In this document: piece by piece, positions 26,205-35,158 of the stretch
How the letters are laid out: each line of letters begins with the position of its first letter
Position numbering within the stretch: position 1 is the stretch's first letter
From: Kosakonia sp. H02
GTDB lineage: Bacteria; Pseudomonadota; Gammaproteobacteria; Enterobacterales; Enterobacteriaceae
Assembly (NCBI GenBank): GCA_030704225.1
Contig: CP131915.1
Location: 3,472,001 to 3,536,000 of the forward strand
Direction: 5' to 3'
Length of the DNA stretch: 64,000 nucleotides
Notes under the pieces: generated by a model
The model's input: the letters and a program-made list of their open reading frames with translations, nothing else
The model's database searches: none
Told to the model about the DNA's origin: nothing
Translations under genes and position numbers: made by a program

Positions 26205-26278
26205 AGTGATTTAGCTCGCATTTCTCCATGAAACCGGTTGCGCAAGGTCCTCACCAGGCCAGCATGAAACCGGTTTCA
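26205..26278. promoter_or_regulatory. CRP-like site and two LacI-type operators of the second beta-glucoside PTS
   Basis: The 313-base gap before the PTS gene holds AGTGA-TTTAGC-TCGCA (26205-26220), eight of ten CRP core positions, then TGAAACCGGTTGCG (26229-26242) and the perfect palindrome TGAAACCGGTTTCA (26265-26278). The two operators are centred 36 bases apart, 46 to 95 bases before the start codon. They match the half-site of the asc operator and most likely bind the LacI-family repressor encoded downstream, AscG, or both. Confidence 0.7.
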
Positions 26279-26323
26279 CCCAGTTACACCTACTCAGTTT
26301 CCGATAATAAAAGGTAAATAAAA

Positions 26324-28177
26324 ATGGCCGTTATCAGGGATTACAACAAGTTAGCGAGTGATATCCTTCGGGAAGTTGGCGGTGAAGAGAACATCAGCAA
26401 CTTCTCCCGCTGCGCCACGCGTCTGCGGCTGGTGCTGAATAAAACGCCCGAAACGGCGAAAGCGAATGTGCAGAGCCTGCCCGGCGTGATTGCGGTGGTG
26501 GAAAGCGGCGGACAGTTCCAGGTGGTGATTGGCACTCACGTCGCCGATGTGTTTAGCGCCTTCAGCGGCATGGTGAAAGAGCGCGACAACAGCGCACCGC
26601 AGAAAACACGCTGGCTGGATGCGGTGATCGCCACCATGTCGGCGGTGTTTGCGCCCATCGTTTATATCCTTGCCGCCGCCGGGATTTTGCAAGGCCTGCT
26701 GATCCTGCTCGGTCTGGCGGATGCGGATATCAAATCCACCGGCACATTTGCGGTGCTCAACTTTATGTCATGGACGCCGTTTGCCTTCTTGCCGGTATTT
26801 ATTGCCATTACCGCCGCGCGCCATTTCAAATGTAACCCTTTTATTGCCGTGCTCTGCTGCTGTGCGCTGATAAACCCGGAGTGGACAACGCTGGCAGGGA
26901 AAATCGCCGCCGGTAGCGAAGTGAAATTCCTCTTCTTCCCGCTTGCGGAAACAGTCTATACCTCGTCGGTGCTGCCGCCGCTGTTCCTCGTCTGGGCGCT
27001 CTCCTGGTTTGAGCGCCGCGTGGAAAAATGGCTGCCGGACGTGATTAGCCCGCTGCTTACGCCGCTCATCTGTTTTGTGGTGATCGTGCCGCTAACGTTA
27101 ATTGTCATTGGGCCGATAACCAGTTGGGCGGCACTCGGCGTGGCGAACGGTTATAACGCCCTGTTCCATGCGGCTCCGGCATTGGCGGCGGCGATTATTG
27201 GTGGCGTGTGGCAGGTGATTGTGATTTTTGGCGTGCACTGGGGCATTACGCCGGTGATCATGGCCAACTTCGACACCCAGGGTTATGACTCTTTCCAGGC
27301 CTACCAGACCATCGCGGTGATCGGCCAGATGGCGGCAGTGTTCGGCGTGTTTATCAAAAGCCGCAACAAGCAACTGAAAGCCACCTCCCTGTCGGCAGGC
27401 GTAACGGCCATTTTTGGTATCACCGAACCGGCGATTTACGGCGTGACGTTACGCTTCAAAAAGCCGTTTATCTGCGGCTGCATTGGCGGGGCGATCGGTG
27501 CCGTGGTCGCGAGTCTCTTTGGCAGCCTTTATTACGCCTATGCCGCATTGCCGGGTCTGTTTACGCTGGTGAACGCCATTAGCCCTGAAGCGCCAATGTC
27601 CTTTATTGGCGAACTGGCAGGCGCCGGCACAGCGATTGTGCTGACCGTTGTGATGGTGCAGTTTGTTGGTTTTGACGACCCGGTTGAAGAAATCCAGCCG
27701 GAAACAAACGCGCCGCTGACCGTCGGTTCGTTGCAGATGCTAAGCCCGATAAAAGGCGAAGTGATTGCGCTGGAAAGTGTGAAAGATGAAGCTTTTGCCG
27801 GCAAAGTGCTGGGCGATGGCATCGCCATTATTCCTCACGAAGGTAAAGTTGTTGCGCCTTGTGATGCGCAGGTCGCAACATTGATTGACTCTCATCACGC
27901 TATCGGCCTGATATGTGATAATGGTGCAGAATTATTGATCCATGTCGGCCTCAATACCGTTAATTTACAGGGGCAGTATTTTACGCCGTTGGTCAAAGAG
28001 GGCGACAGAGTGAGCGCAGGCACACCGCTGCTGGCATTCGATAAAGAGCACATTGAGCAGGCAGGATACGATCTGACGACGCCGGTGCTGGTGGTCAATA
28101 GCGATGAATTTACGCTTACCCGCCACCAGTCGCAGGGCGCGGTCACCGTGGGCGTGCCGCTGATGTCGCTGGCCTGA
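26324..28177 (+). CDS. Beta-glucoside PTS enzyme IIBCA (BglF-like)
   Basis: Three-domain PTS permease, 617 residues (E. coli BglF 625). IIB lies in about 1-90 with phosphocysteine Cys30 (NFSRCATRLR); IIC in about 105-460 with ten or so membrane spans and GITEPAIYGVTLRFKKPFI; IIA in about 470-617 with phosphohistidine His540 in ELLIHVGLNT. It imports beta-glucosides as 6-phosphates. Unlike the E. coli bgl operon there is no BglG antiterminator gene; a LacI-family repressor gene follows 30 bases downstream instead. No phospho-beta-glucosidase gene is adjacent, so AscB may supply hydrolysis. The substrate is inferred from the family. Confidence 0.9.
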   Translation: MAVIRDYNKLASDILREVGGEENISNFSRCATRLRLVLNKTPETAKANVQSLPGVIAVVESGGQFQVVIGTHVADVFSAFSGMVKERDNSAPQKTRWLDAVIATMSAVFAPIVYILAAAGILQGLLILLGLADADIKSTGTFAVLNFMSWTPFAFLPVFIAITAARHFKCNPFIAVLCCCALINPEWTTLAGKIAAGSEVKFLFFPLAETVYTSSVLPPLFLVWALSWFERRVEKWLPDVISPLLTPLICFVVIVPLTLIVIGPITSWAALGVANGYNALFHAAPALAAAIIGGVWQVIVIFGVHWGITPVIMANFDTQGYDSFQAYQTIAVIGQMAAVFGVFIKSRNKQLKATSLSAGVTAIFGITEPAIYGVTLRFKKPFICGCIGGAIGAVVASLFGSLYYAYAALPGLFTLVNAISPEAPMSFIGELAGAGTAIVLTVVMVQFVGFDDPVEEIQPETNAPLTVGSLQMLSPIKGEVIALESVKDEAFAGKVLGDGIAIIPHEGKVVAPCDAQVATLIDSHHAIGLICDNGAELLIHVGLNTVNLQGQYFTPLVKEGDRVSAGTPLLAFDKEHIEQAGYDLTTPVLVVNSDEFTLTRHQSQGAVTVGVPLMSLA

Positions 28178-28207
28178 GCAGCATAAAAATAAGAGTGAGG
28201 TTGAATA

Positions 28208-29221
28208 ATGGTAACGATACTGGATGTCGCCCGGCTGGCGGGCGTCTCCAAAGCGACAGTATCGCGCGCGCTGAATGGCAAAGTTTTTGTCCGCGAGGAG
28301 GTCAAAGCCCGCATTATGCAGGCGATTGACGAAACGGGTTACAAGCCAAACCAACTGGCGCGCAACCTTGCCAACAACAAAACCAACTCGGTGGGGTTGG
28401 TTATCACTAACGGTCTGTACAATGGCCCGTTCTTCTCCAGCATGATTTACCACGCGGCGACGGACAGCGAAATGCATGGCCGCCAGTTGGTACTGGCCGA
28501 CGGTAAACACAGTGCGCAGGAAGAGCGCGACGCCATCGACCTGCTGCTGTCGCTGCGTTGTGAAGCAATCATGATTTACCCCAAATACCTGACGGTCGAG
28601 GAACTCGACGAGATTATCGATAACAGCGAAACGCCAATTGTGGTGATCAACCGCGAGCTGATTCGCCACCGCCACCAGTGCGTGTATGTCGATCATCAGC
28701 AAAGCTGCGAAACGATGATGGCGCATCTGCTGGCGCAGGGACATACGCGTATCGCGTTTGTTGCCGGTTCAGAAGGCTCGCCGACGGGCGAGAGCCGTTT
28801 AGCGGGTTATGAGAATGCGCTGCGCAAGGCCGGTATCGAGCCGGATCCGCAATTGCTGGTGCGCGGCAGCTGGAGCACCGACAGCGGCTATGAAGCCGGG
28901 CGTGAATTGCTGGCCCGCAATGTGCCATTTACCTGTGTGCTGGCGGGCAATGATGATATGGCAATTGGCGTGGCAAAAGCCTGCCAGCAAGCAGGATTAC
29001 GCTTACCGCAGGATGTTTCCCTTGCGGGGTTCGATGATTCGGTGATTGGCAAATATTACAACCCGGCGCTCACCACCCTTCACGTGCCGATGGATGAGAT
29101 GATCCGCCACGCGGTGGCGATTGTGTTGATGCCGGATGAAACGCCGCCGAGCGCCCATCAGGGCGAATTAGTGTGCCGGGAATCGGTAGCGACCATCGAC
29201 CGTAGCGATGCCACAACGTAG
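28208..29221 (+). CDS. LacI-family repressor, AscG-like
   Basis: Transcription regulator of 337 residues. The helix-turn-helix MVTILDVARLAGVSKATVSR at the very N-terminus and the hinge NQLARNLANNKTNSVGLV are typical of LacI/GalR proteins; much of the protein resembles AscG. It is in line with the upstream PTS gene and would repress that operon through the TGAAACCGGTTTCA operators, thereby also repressing itself. The effector is probably a beta-glucoside or its phosphate. A REP palindrome follows the stop codon. Confidence 0.9.
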   Translation: MVTILDVARLAGVSKATVSRALNGKVFVREEVKARIMQAIDETGYKPNQLARNLANNKTNSVGLVITNGLYNGPFFSSMIYHAATDSEMHGRQLVLADGKHSAQEERDAIDLLLSLRCEAIMIYPKYLTVEELDEIIDNSETPIVVINRELIRHRHQCVYVDHQQSCETMMAHLLAQGHTRIAFVAGSEGSPTGESRLAGYENALRKAGIEPDPQLLVRGSWSTDSGYEAGRELLARNVPFTCVLAGNDDMAIGVAKACQQAGLRLPQDVSLAGFDDSVIGKYYNPALTTLHVPMDEMIRHAVAIVLMPDETPPSAHQGELVCRESVATIDRSDATT

Positions 29222-29250
29222 GCCGGAGTAGCGTTTACGCGCCATCCGGC
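29221..29250. repeat. REP-like palindrome
   Basis: GCCGGAGTAGCG...CGCCATCCGGC between the convergent LacI-family and aldo/keto reductase genes. It is a single REP-type unit and may act as a 3' mRNA barrier. Confidence 0.6.
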
Positions 29251-29260
29251 ACACATCTTA

Positions 29261-30121
29261 TTACGCACCAATACCGTTCAATGTCGCCAGCGCTTCTGGC
29301 GGCAGTTCAAGCTGCGCACTGGCCAGATTTTCCTGCAAATGCTGCGGGGAAGAGGTTCCCGGAATAAGCAGAATATTTGGCGAACGCTGCAACAGCCACG
29401 CCAGCGCGACCTGCATTGGCGTGGCGCCCAATGCCTGCGCGACATCATTCAACTCGCTGGATTGCAACGGCGTAAACCCGCCGAGCGGGAAGAACGGCAC
29501 AAAGGCAATGCCCTGCGCATTCAGGCTGTCGATAAGCGCGTCATCCTGGCGGTTCGCCACGTTGTAGAGATTCTGCACACAGGCGATAGTCGTCATTTTT
29601 TGCGCGTCCGCCACCTGTTTCGCCGTAACATTGCTCAGGCCGATATGGCGAATCAAGCCGCTTTCTTTCAGCTTAATCAATGTTGCAAGCGGTGCCTCAA
29701 GCGATCCTTCTTCCGGCCCGTGCACGCCGAACATCGCGCGCAGGTTAACCACATCCAGCGCCTCCAGCCCAAGATTACGCAGGTTATCTTCCACCGCGCG
29801 GGTTAGCTCTTCGTCGCTGAATGCCGGCAGCCAGTTGGCTTTATCATCACGACGCGCGCCCACTTTCGTCACAATCGTTAAATTGTCCGGGTAAGGATGC
29901 AGCGCCTGTTTAATCAATTTATTGGTGACATGCGGGCCGTAAAAATCACTGGTATCAATATGATTGACCCCGGCGGCAATCGCATCGCGCAGCACCTGAA
30001 TCGCGCGAGCTTCGTCAGCCGGTGGGCCAAACACGCCAGGACCGGCAAGCTGCATGGCACCGTAACCCAGACGACCCACTTCTTTGTCGCCCAGACGATA
30101 TGTAAGCGAGAGTTGAGACAT
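29261..30121 (-). CDS. Aldo/keto reductase (YdbC-like)
   Basis: NADPH-dependent oxidoreductase of the aldo/keto reductase family, 286 residues from the ATG at 30121 (MSQLSLTYRLG), the same length as E. coli YdbC. Catalytic residues are in place: Asp and Tyr in NHIDTSDFYGPH near 60 and Lys in IVTKVG near 85. E. coli YdbC is reported as a pyridoxal reductase, so that is a possible activity. An in-frame extension to 30235 would add 38 residues unlike the family and was not used. It is divergent from the GAF-GGDEF gene. Confidence 0.87.
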   Translation of the reverse strand: MSQLSLTYRLGDKEVGRLGYGAMQLAGPGVFGPPADEARAIQVLRDAIAAGVNHIDTSDFYGPHVTNKLIKQALHPYPDNLTIVTKVGARRDDKANWLPAFSDEELTRAVEDNLRNLGLEALDVVNLRAMFGVHGPEEGSLEAPLATLIKLKESGLIRHIGLSNVTAKQVADAQKMTTIACVQNLYNVANRQDDALIDSLNAQGIAFVPFFPLGGFTPLQSSELNDVAQALGATPMQVALAWLLQRSPNILLIPGTSSPQHLQENLASAQLELPPEALATLNGIGA

Positions 30122-30288
30122 GGCATAACTCCTGTTTGGTAAGTCAGACGATTGTAGGTGCATCGCCAGGGGGCGGCAATTCGCAGGGAGTGCGATCCGT
30201 TTTCGCGTCAGACAAGTTATGGATATATAACGCAATAGCTATAAGAAATGTCTACACTTTAGTAAACACGGTTTATCGAGGGCGTCGT

Positions 30289-31242
30289 ATGATTTTTCCG
30301 GCTATGCCAGTCAATGAAAGAGAGCGGCTGAAATCGCTGTATATGATGGATCTGCTCGATAAAAAGGATGACGAACGCTTTGACCGGTTAACCCGCATGG
30401 CAAAAACGACGTTTGATGTGCCGATTGCGGTGATTAGCCTGCTCGATCGCGACCGTCAATGGCTGCTCTCGCGCAGCGGCATCGATAACCGTGAAACCCC
30501 GCGCAACCTCTCTTTTTGCGCCCATGCCATTCTCGAAGAGGGCGCGTTTATTGTGAAAGACACGCTTGCCGATACGCGCTTTGCCGATAACCCGTTTGTC
30601 ACCGGCGAGCCGTGGGTGCGTTTCTATGCCGGTTGCCCGGTGCGCCTGCCAGACGGCGCAATTGCCGGGACTATCTGCATTATCGATACCTATCCGCGCC
30701 CGTTCTCCAGCGCGGAAATCAACACCCTGCTTGATTTCGCCGCCATCGTCGAAGATGAGTTTTTAATCCTCAGTATGGCAATGACCGACTCCCTTACCGG
30801 CATGCCAAACAACCGGGGGTTTTATCGTTCCGGCGAAAAACGATTTAGCTGGTCAAAAGAGCACAACACGCCGTTCAGCCTGCTCTATTTCAGTATCGAT
30901 AACCTGAAATCGATTAACGAAGTCCTTGGTAATAAAGAGGGCGACGCGGTGGTAAAAACCTTCTCCAGCAATCTGACCAAATGCCTGAAAGAGCAGGATA
31001 TCGCCGCGCGGATGGGCGGCGGTGAGTTTGCGGTACTGCTGGGCAACAGCGCCAGTCACGATGTGGATGCGTTTTTATTCGATCTGCAAACGCGGATGGA
31101 TGCCTTCGACCAGTTGCCCGGTAAGAACTACCACATCAACTACTCCCACGGCATTATCGAAAACGGTGATAAGTACACTACGCTGCGCGATATGCTCGAA
31201 GACAGCGGCAAGGTGATGTACGCGGAAAAACGCCGCAGCTAA
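30289..31242 (+). CDS. GAF-GGDEF protein with degenerate active site
   Basis: Cytoplasmic protein of 317 residues from the ATG at 30289, which has a GAGGG ribosome site. A GAF sensor domain occupies about 25-160 (DVPIAVISLLDRDRQWLLSR) and a GGDEF domain about 165-317. The signature reads GGGEF (residues 243-247; 31015-31029) in place of GGDEF, and the first metal-binding aspartate of the usual DxD-type motif is serine (FSID, 201-204). Both metal ligands are therefore lost and diguanylate cyclase activity is unlikely. It may be a c-di-GMP or GTP sensor, or a decaying gene; the frame is intact. Its architecture resembles the E. coli GAF-type cyclase DgcP. It lies just before hycI but on the other strand. 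Confidence 0.85.
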   Translation: MIFPAMPVNERERLKSLYMMDLLDKKDDERFDRLTRMAKTTFDVPIAVISLLDRDRQWLLSRSGIDNRETPRNLSFCAHAILEEGAFIVKDTLADTRFADNPFVTGEPWVRFYAGCPVRLPDGAIAGTICIIDTYPRPFSSAEINTLLDFAAIVEDEFLILSMAMTDSLTGMPNNRGFYRSGEKRFSWSKEHNTPFSLLYFSIDNLKSINEVLGNKEGDAVVKTFSSNLTKCLKEQDIAARMGGGEFAVLLGNSASHDVDAFLFDLQTRMDAFDQLPGKNYHINYSHGIIENGDKYTTLRDMLEDSGKVMYAEKRRS

Positions 31243-31253
31243 GGCGGCGCGCA

Positions 31254-31709
31254 TCACAGGCTGTCGAAACCGCCCTGCCCTTGCCAGCCTGCCAGCCGCT
31301 GGTAAATCGTCTCGACTGCCGCTTTTACCGGCGGCGTCATCGGGTAGTAAAAACCGACAATATCGGGCTGAATGCCGAGAAAAATCACCTCGCCAACATC
31401 CTCTTTGAGCTGATCGACAAGGTAGTTGAGCGGCATGTTGTGGGTGGTCATCAGGAACATCTCGGCAATGTCGTCCGGGTTGACCACGCGGATCTCTCCG
31501 GGGTTAAGCCCCATATCGGTCGCATCAACAATTAACAGCCGCGCTGGTCGCAATTCGCGAATGGCGACCACATCATTTTCCGGCGCGCTGCCGCCGTCGA
31601 TCACCCGCCAGTTGCCCGCCGGGTTTGCCGCGCACATCTCCGCCAGCAGCGGGCCTGCGCCATCGTCGCCCATCATGCTATTGCCAACACACAGCAACAC
31701 GTCAGTCAC
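31254..31709 (-). CDS. hycI: Hydrogenase 3 maturation endopeptidase
   Basis: Protease that removes the C-terminal peptide of HycE after nickel insertion, 151 residues (E. coli 156). Nickel-sensing acidic and histidine residues are present: Asp in GNSMMGDDGAGP, Asp62-region LIVDATDMG and His in MTTHNMPLN. The last few residues of the E. coli protein are absent, which is a minor end difference. It overlaps hycH by eight bases as the last gene of hycABCDEFGHI. Confidence 0.94.
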   Translation of the reverse strand: MTDVLLCVGNSMMGDDGAGPLLAEMCAANPAGNWRVIDGGSAPENDVVAIRELRPARLLIVDATDMGLNPGEIRVVNPDDIAEMFLMTTHNMPLNYLVDQLKEDVGEVIFLGIQPDIVGFYYPMTPPVKAAVETIYQRLAGWQGQGGFDSL

Positions 31710-32112
31710 GCAGTCTCCTTACCATCAGATAGATGGCGCTCTCCTGATAAATATCGTGCAGCATCGACAGCAGTTCACGGCTCCAGGCCTGCTGCGCCGC
31801 GGTTTGCTGCGCCAGCGCGCGGTCAAAGGCATTTGCCAGTAACATCACGTGCGTGCTGTCGATAACAATTTCGCCGTAGCGCGGCACGCCTTCCATTTTC
31901 CGCCGCGCTTCACTGCCCGCCTCCAGCGTGGCGATCCACGCCAGGTACGCTTCCCACGGGCACGAGAGCGCCGTTTCCAGGCAGTCGATCACCCCAAGAT
32001 GGTGGCCGATAGCCAGGCTGTAATAGACCACCTGCTGCGCTTGCGCGGGCGTTGCGTCATTTTCGTCGATAAATTTGCGCCGCAGCTGGCTAAAGACCAC
32101 CGATTCGCCCAT
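31702..32112 (-). CDS. hycH: Formate hydrogenlyase maturation protein HycH
   Basis: Protein of 136 residues (E. coli 136) needed for HycE maturation in E. coli, with no known catalytic motif. It is rich in helix-forming segments (TAAQQAWSRELLSMLHDIYQ). It overlaps the hycG stop by one base and hycI by eight, so it is tightly coupled. Confidence 0.93.
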   Translation of the reverse strand: MGESVVFSQLRRKFIDENDATPAQAQQVVYYSLAIGHHLGVIDCLETALSCPWEAYLAWIATLEAGSEARRKMEGVPRYGEIVIDSTHVMLLANAFDRALAQQTAAQQAWSRELLSMLHDIYQESAIYLMVRRLRD

Positions 32113-32876
32113 CAGATTTTCGCCTCCTGCACCACCTGGTTAAGATGGCTGACAATCTCTGTCAGGCGCGGATCGTTCTCCTGCGCCAGCCAGCGCACCA
32201 CTTCATGCTCACCGGCGCTGCGCAGGCGCAGGTAGTCGTCGGCAATCTGGCGACCATAACGGTAGCCCGCCAGGCGGCGCGCGGTGCGATCCACTTTTAC
32301 GCGCAGCGGCTGCACCATCGTTGGGTGCAAAATCTCCGCCGGTTGGTCGTCCTGCTCACCGGGCAAACGCGCATGGATTTTCTGCTCCAGCAGCCCCAGC
32401 GCCATAGCAAACCCATACAGCGTGGCGGCAGGCGTTGGCGGGCAGCCGGGAATATAGACATCCACCGGCACGATTTTATCGGTGCCGCCCCACACGCAGT
32501 ACAGGTCGTGGAAGATACCACCGCTATTGCCGCACGCGCCGTAAGAGATACAGATTTTGGGATCCGGCGCAGATTGCCACGCCCGCAGCGCAGGCGAGCG
32601 CATCGCACGCGTTACCGCGCCGGTAAACAGCAAAATATCAGCGTGACGCGGCGACGGCACCACTTTAATCCCGAAGCGTTCGGCATCGAACAGCGGCGAA
32701 AGCGTGGCGAAAATTTCGATTTCACAACCGTTGCAGCCGCCGCAGTCCACGCGGTAGACATAGGCAGAGCGTTTAATTTTATTCAGCAGCGAGGCTTTCA
32801 TGCTGGCGATGGATTCGTCCACCGTCATCGGCACTGGGATCCCGTCCGCGTCGCGTGGACCTAATAACTGGCTCAT
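32112..32876 (-). CDS. hycG: Hydrogenase 3 small subunit
   Basis: NuoB-like electron-transfer subunit of formate hydrogenlyase, 254 residues (E. coli 255). It binds the proximal 4Fe-4S cluster through the cysteines in VDCGGCNGCE, SYGACGNSGG and VYIPGCPPTP. It partners the large subunit HycE on the cytoplasmic face of the membrane. Start and stop share bases with hycF and hycH. Confidence 0.96.
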   Translation of the reverse strand: MSQLLGPRDADGIPVPMTVDESIASMKASLLNKIKRSAYVYRVDCGGCNGCEIEIFATLSPLFDAERFGIKVVPSPRHADILLFTGAVTRAMRSPALRAWQSAPDPKICISYGACGNSGGIFHDLYCVWGGTDKIVPVDVYIPGCPPTPAATLYGFAMALGLLEQKIHARLPGEQDDQPAEILHPTMVQPLRVKVDRTARRLAGYRYGRQIADDYLRLRSAGEHEVVRWLAQENDPRLTEIVSHLNQVVQEAKI

Positions 32877-33418
32877 TAGCTGGCCTCTCTCATATGGCGG
32901 GTCAATTCAATACGATCGGATGGCACCAGGCACTTCTGGCGTTTGCACGCCGGGCAGGTTTCAAAGCTTTCCCGGTGCTGCTCCGCGCGGGTATCGCCAT
33001 TGTGGGCCAGCAGCGCGATGGCGTAATCAATCTCTTTTTGTACCGCGAACGGGCGCGCGCACTCACGGCACTGGCACAGTTCAAAGCGCGACTGTTGCAG
33101 GAAATCGGCTTTGTTCCACACCGCCAGTTCAAACTCCTGCGAAAGCGTAATTGCCGCCGTCGGGCACACCTCTTCGCAGCGGGCGCAAAAGATGCAGCGC
33201 CCCAGATTGAACTGCCAGGCTAACTCGCCGGTGGCGAGATCGGTCTCCACCGACAGCGCATTCGACGGGCAGGCATTGACACACGCCGCGCAGCCAATGC
33301 ACTGCTGCGGGTTGTGCTGCGGCTTGCCGCGAAAGTTTTTATCGACCGGCATCGGCGACAGCGGATAACGGCTGGTCGGCGTGCCGGTTTTGAGCACTTT
33401 TTTGATAAAGGTAAACAT
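32876..33418 (-). CDS. hycF: Formate hydrogenlyase ferredoxin subunit HycF
   Basis: NuoI-like polyferredoxin, 180 residues as in E. coli. Two 4Fe-4S motifs are clear: CIGCAACVNACP and CIFCARCEEVCP. Further cysteines in CQCRECARP and CPACKRQKC near the C-terminus may bind another metal centre. It links HycB to HycG in the electron path from formate to protons. Confidence 0.95.
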   Translation of the reverse strand: MFTFIKKVLKTGTPTSRYPLSPMPVDKNFRGKPQHNPQQCIGCAACVNACPSNALSVETDLATGELAWQFNLGRCIFCARCEEVCPTAAITLSQEFELAVWNKADFLQQSRFELCQCRECARPFAVQKEIDYAIALLAHNGDTRAEQHRESFETCPACKRQKCLVPSDRIELTRHMREAS

Positions 33419-33436
33419 GGCTCGCGAGGTTCCTCT

Positions 33437-35146
33437 CTATTTCAGCGGCGAGTGCTTACGCTCAACGCTGTAACGTTCGAGCTCTTTGTAGGCCACCACC
33501 TGGCTTTTCTTCTTGCGCACATCAACCACGGTCATGCGATCGGTACAGGAGTAGCACGGGTCGAGGCTGCCAATAATCAGCGGCGCATCAGAAACGGTAT
33601 TGCCGCGCAGCATATAGCGCAGGGTCGGCCAGTTGGCATAGGTCGCCGCACGGCAGCGCCAGCGGTAGAGTTTCTGGTTGTCGCCGGTCATGCTCCAGTG
33701 GATATCGTCCCCGCGCGGCGCTTCGGAAAAGCCGAGCGCGAAGCGGTGCGGAATATAGGTAAAGCCTTCCACCATCAGCGGGCCGCCGGGCAGGTTATCG
33801 AGGCCGTAATCAATCATATTCAGCGCGGTAAAGACTTCGTTGATGCGCACTTTCAGGCGCGAAATCACATCGCAGCCCTGTTCGGTATGCACCGTCATCG
33901 GCAGCAGGCCATAACCGACAAACGGGTGATCGGCGCGGGTGTCGCGGGCATGGCCGCTGGCGCGCACCATCGGGCCGACGTTACTGAAATCACGGGCAAT
34001 TTGCGGATCGAGACGGCCAATGCCCACCGTACGCTGCTCAATATTCGGCGTGCTCAGTAGCATGTCGACCAGCTCCTGCACATCGCGGCGCATCTGCTGC
34101 GCCAGTTGGCGGGTCTGGATCATGTCGTCTTTCAGCATGTCGCGGCGAATACCGCCAATCAGGTTCAGACCGTAGGTTTTGCGCGCGCCGGTGAGGATTT
34201 CCGCCATCTTCATGGAGGCTTCACGCACGCGGAAGAACTGCATAAAACCGGAGTCAAAGCCAACAAAGTGGCAGGCCAGCCCCAGGTTGAGCAGGTTGGA
34301 GTGCAGGCGTTCCACTTCCAGCAAAATGGCGCGGATCATCTGTGCCCGCTCCGGCACCACAATGCCCATCGCGTTTTCTACCGAGGTGGTGTACGCGGTG
34401 CTGTGGGCGAAGCCACAAATGCCACACACCCGATCCGAGAGGAACGTTACTTCGTTGTAACCCATGCGGGTTTCGGCCAGTTTTTCCATGCCGCGATGGA
34501 CGTAAAACATGCGGTAATCGGCATCAACAATGTTTTCGCCATCGACAAACAGACGGAAATGACCCGGTTCGTCCGACGTGACATGCAGCGGGCCAATCGG
34601 CACCACATTGTTTTTCTTATCACCCAGCTCGTTAATAAATTCGTAGGTTTCCGCGTCCGTCGTTGGCGCAGGACGCTGGCGGTAATCCATGCTGTCTTTA
34701 CGCAGCGGGTAGAGTTCGTCCGGCCAGTCATCGGGCAACACCAGGCGGCGTTCATCCGGCAAGCCGACCGGAACCAGCCCGTACATGTCGCGCACTTCGC
34801 GCTCGCCCCACACCGCCGCTGGCACGCGCGGCGTCACGGACGGGTATTCCGGTTTCAGGGCATCAACTTCGACGCGAACCGTTATCCAGCATTTGATGCC
34901 CTGCTCCATCGACAGCACATAGTAAACGGCGAAATGGCCGTTCAGCTTGCGCTCGTCGTTGCCAAACAGCACCGACAACCAGCCGCCCTGCTGGTAATAG
35001 AGAAACTCCACCACGTCCGGCAAATAATTAATTTTGATGGTGATGGTCAGTTGATCTTTGGTCTGCCACGCCTCATCAAGCACCACGCCGGGGAATTTCT
35101 CGTGCAGCGCGGCGAGATAGTGTTGACCGATTTTTTCTTCAGACAT
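33437..35146 (-). CDS. hycE: Hydrogenase 3 large subunit
   Basis: Catalytic NiFe subunit of formate hydrogenlyase, which makes hydrogen. It has 569 residues, as in E. coli. The N-terminal third is a NuoC-like domain and the rest is NuoD-like. Nickel-binding cysteines lie in RVCGICGFAHS (near 241-244) and DPCYSCTDR (near 531-534). The C-terminal 32 residues after Arg537 match the peptide removed by HycI, starting MTVVDVRKKK. Confidence 0.97.
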   Translation of the reverse strand: MSEEKIGQHYLAALHEKFPGVVLDEAWQTKDQLTITIKINYLPDVVEFLYYQQGGWLSVLFGNDERKLNGHFAVYYVLSMEQGIKCWITVRVEVDALKPEYPSVTPRVPAAVWGEREVRDMYGLVPVGLPDERRLVLPDDWPDELYPLRKDSMDYRQRPAPTTDAETYEFINELGDKKNNVVPIGPLHVTSDEPGHFRLFVDGENIVDADYRMFYVHRGMEKLAETRMGYNEVTFLSDRVCGICGFAHSTAYTTSVENAMGIVVPERAQMIRAILLEVERLHSNLLNLGLACHFVGFDSGFMQFFRVREASMKMAEILTGARKTYGLNLIGGIRRDMLKDDMIQTRQLAQQMRRDVQELVDMLLSTPNIEQRTVGIGRLDPQIARDFSNVGPMVRASGHARDTRADHPFVGYGLLPMTVHTEQGCDVISRLKVRINEVFTALNMIDYGLDNLPGGPLMVEGFTYIPHRFALGFSEAPRGDDIHWSMTGDNQKLYRWRCRAATYANWPTLRYMLRGNTVSDAPLIIGSLDPCYSCTDRMTVVDVRKKKSQVVAYKELERYSVERKHSPLK

Positions 35147-35158
35147 GCATAAACTCTC

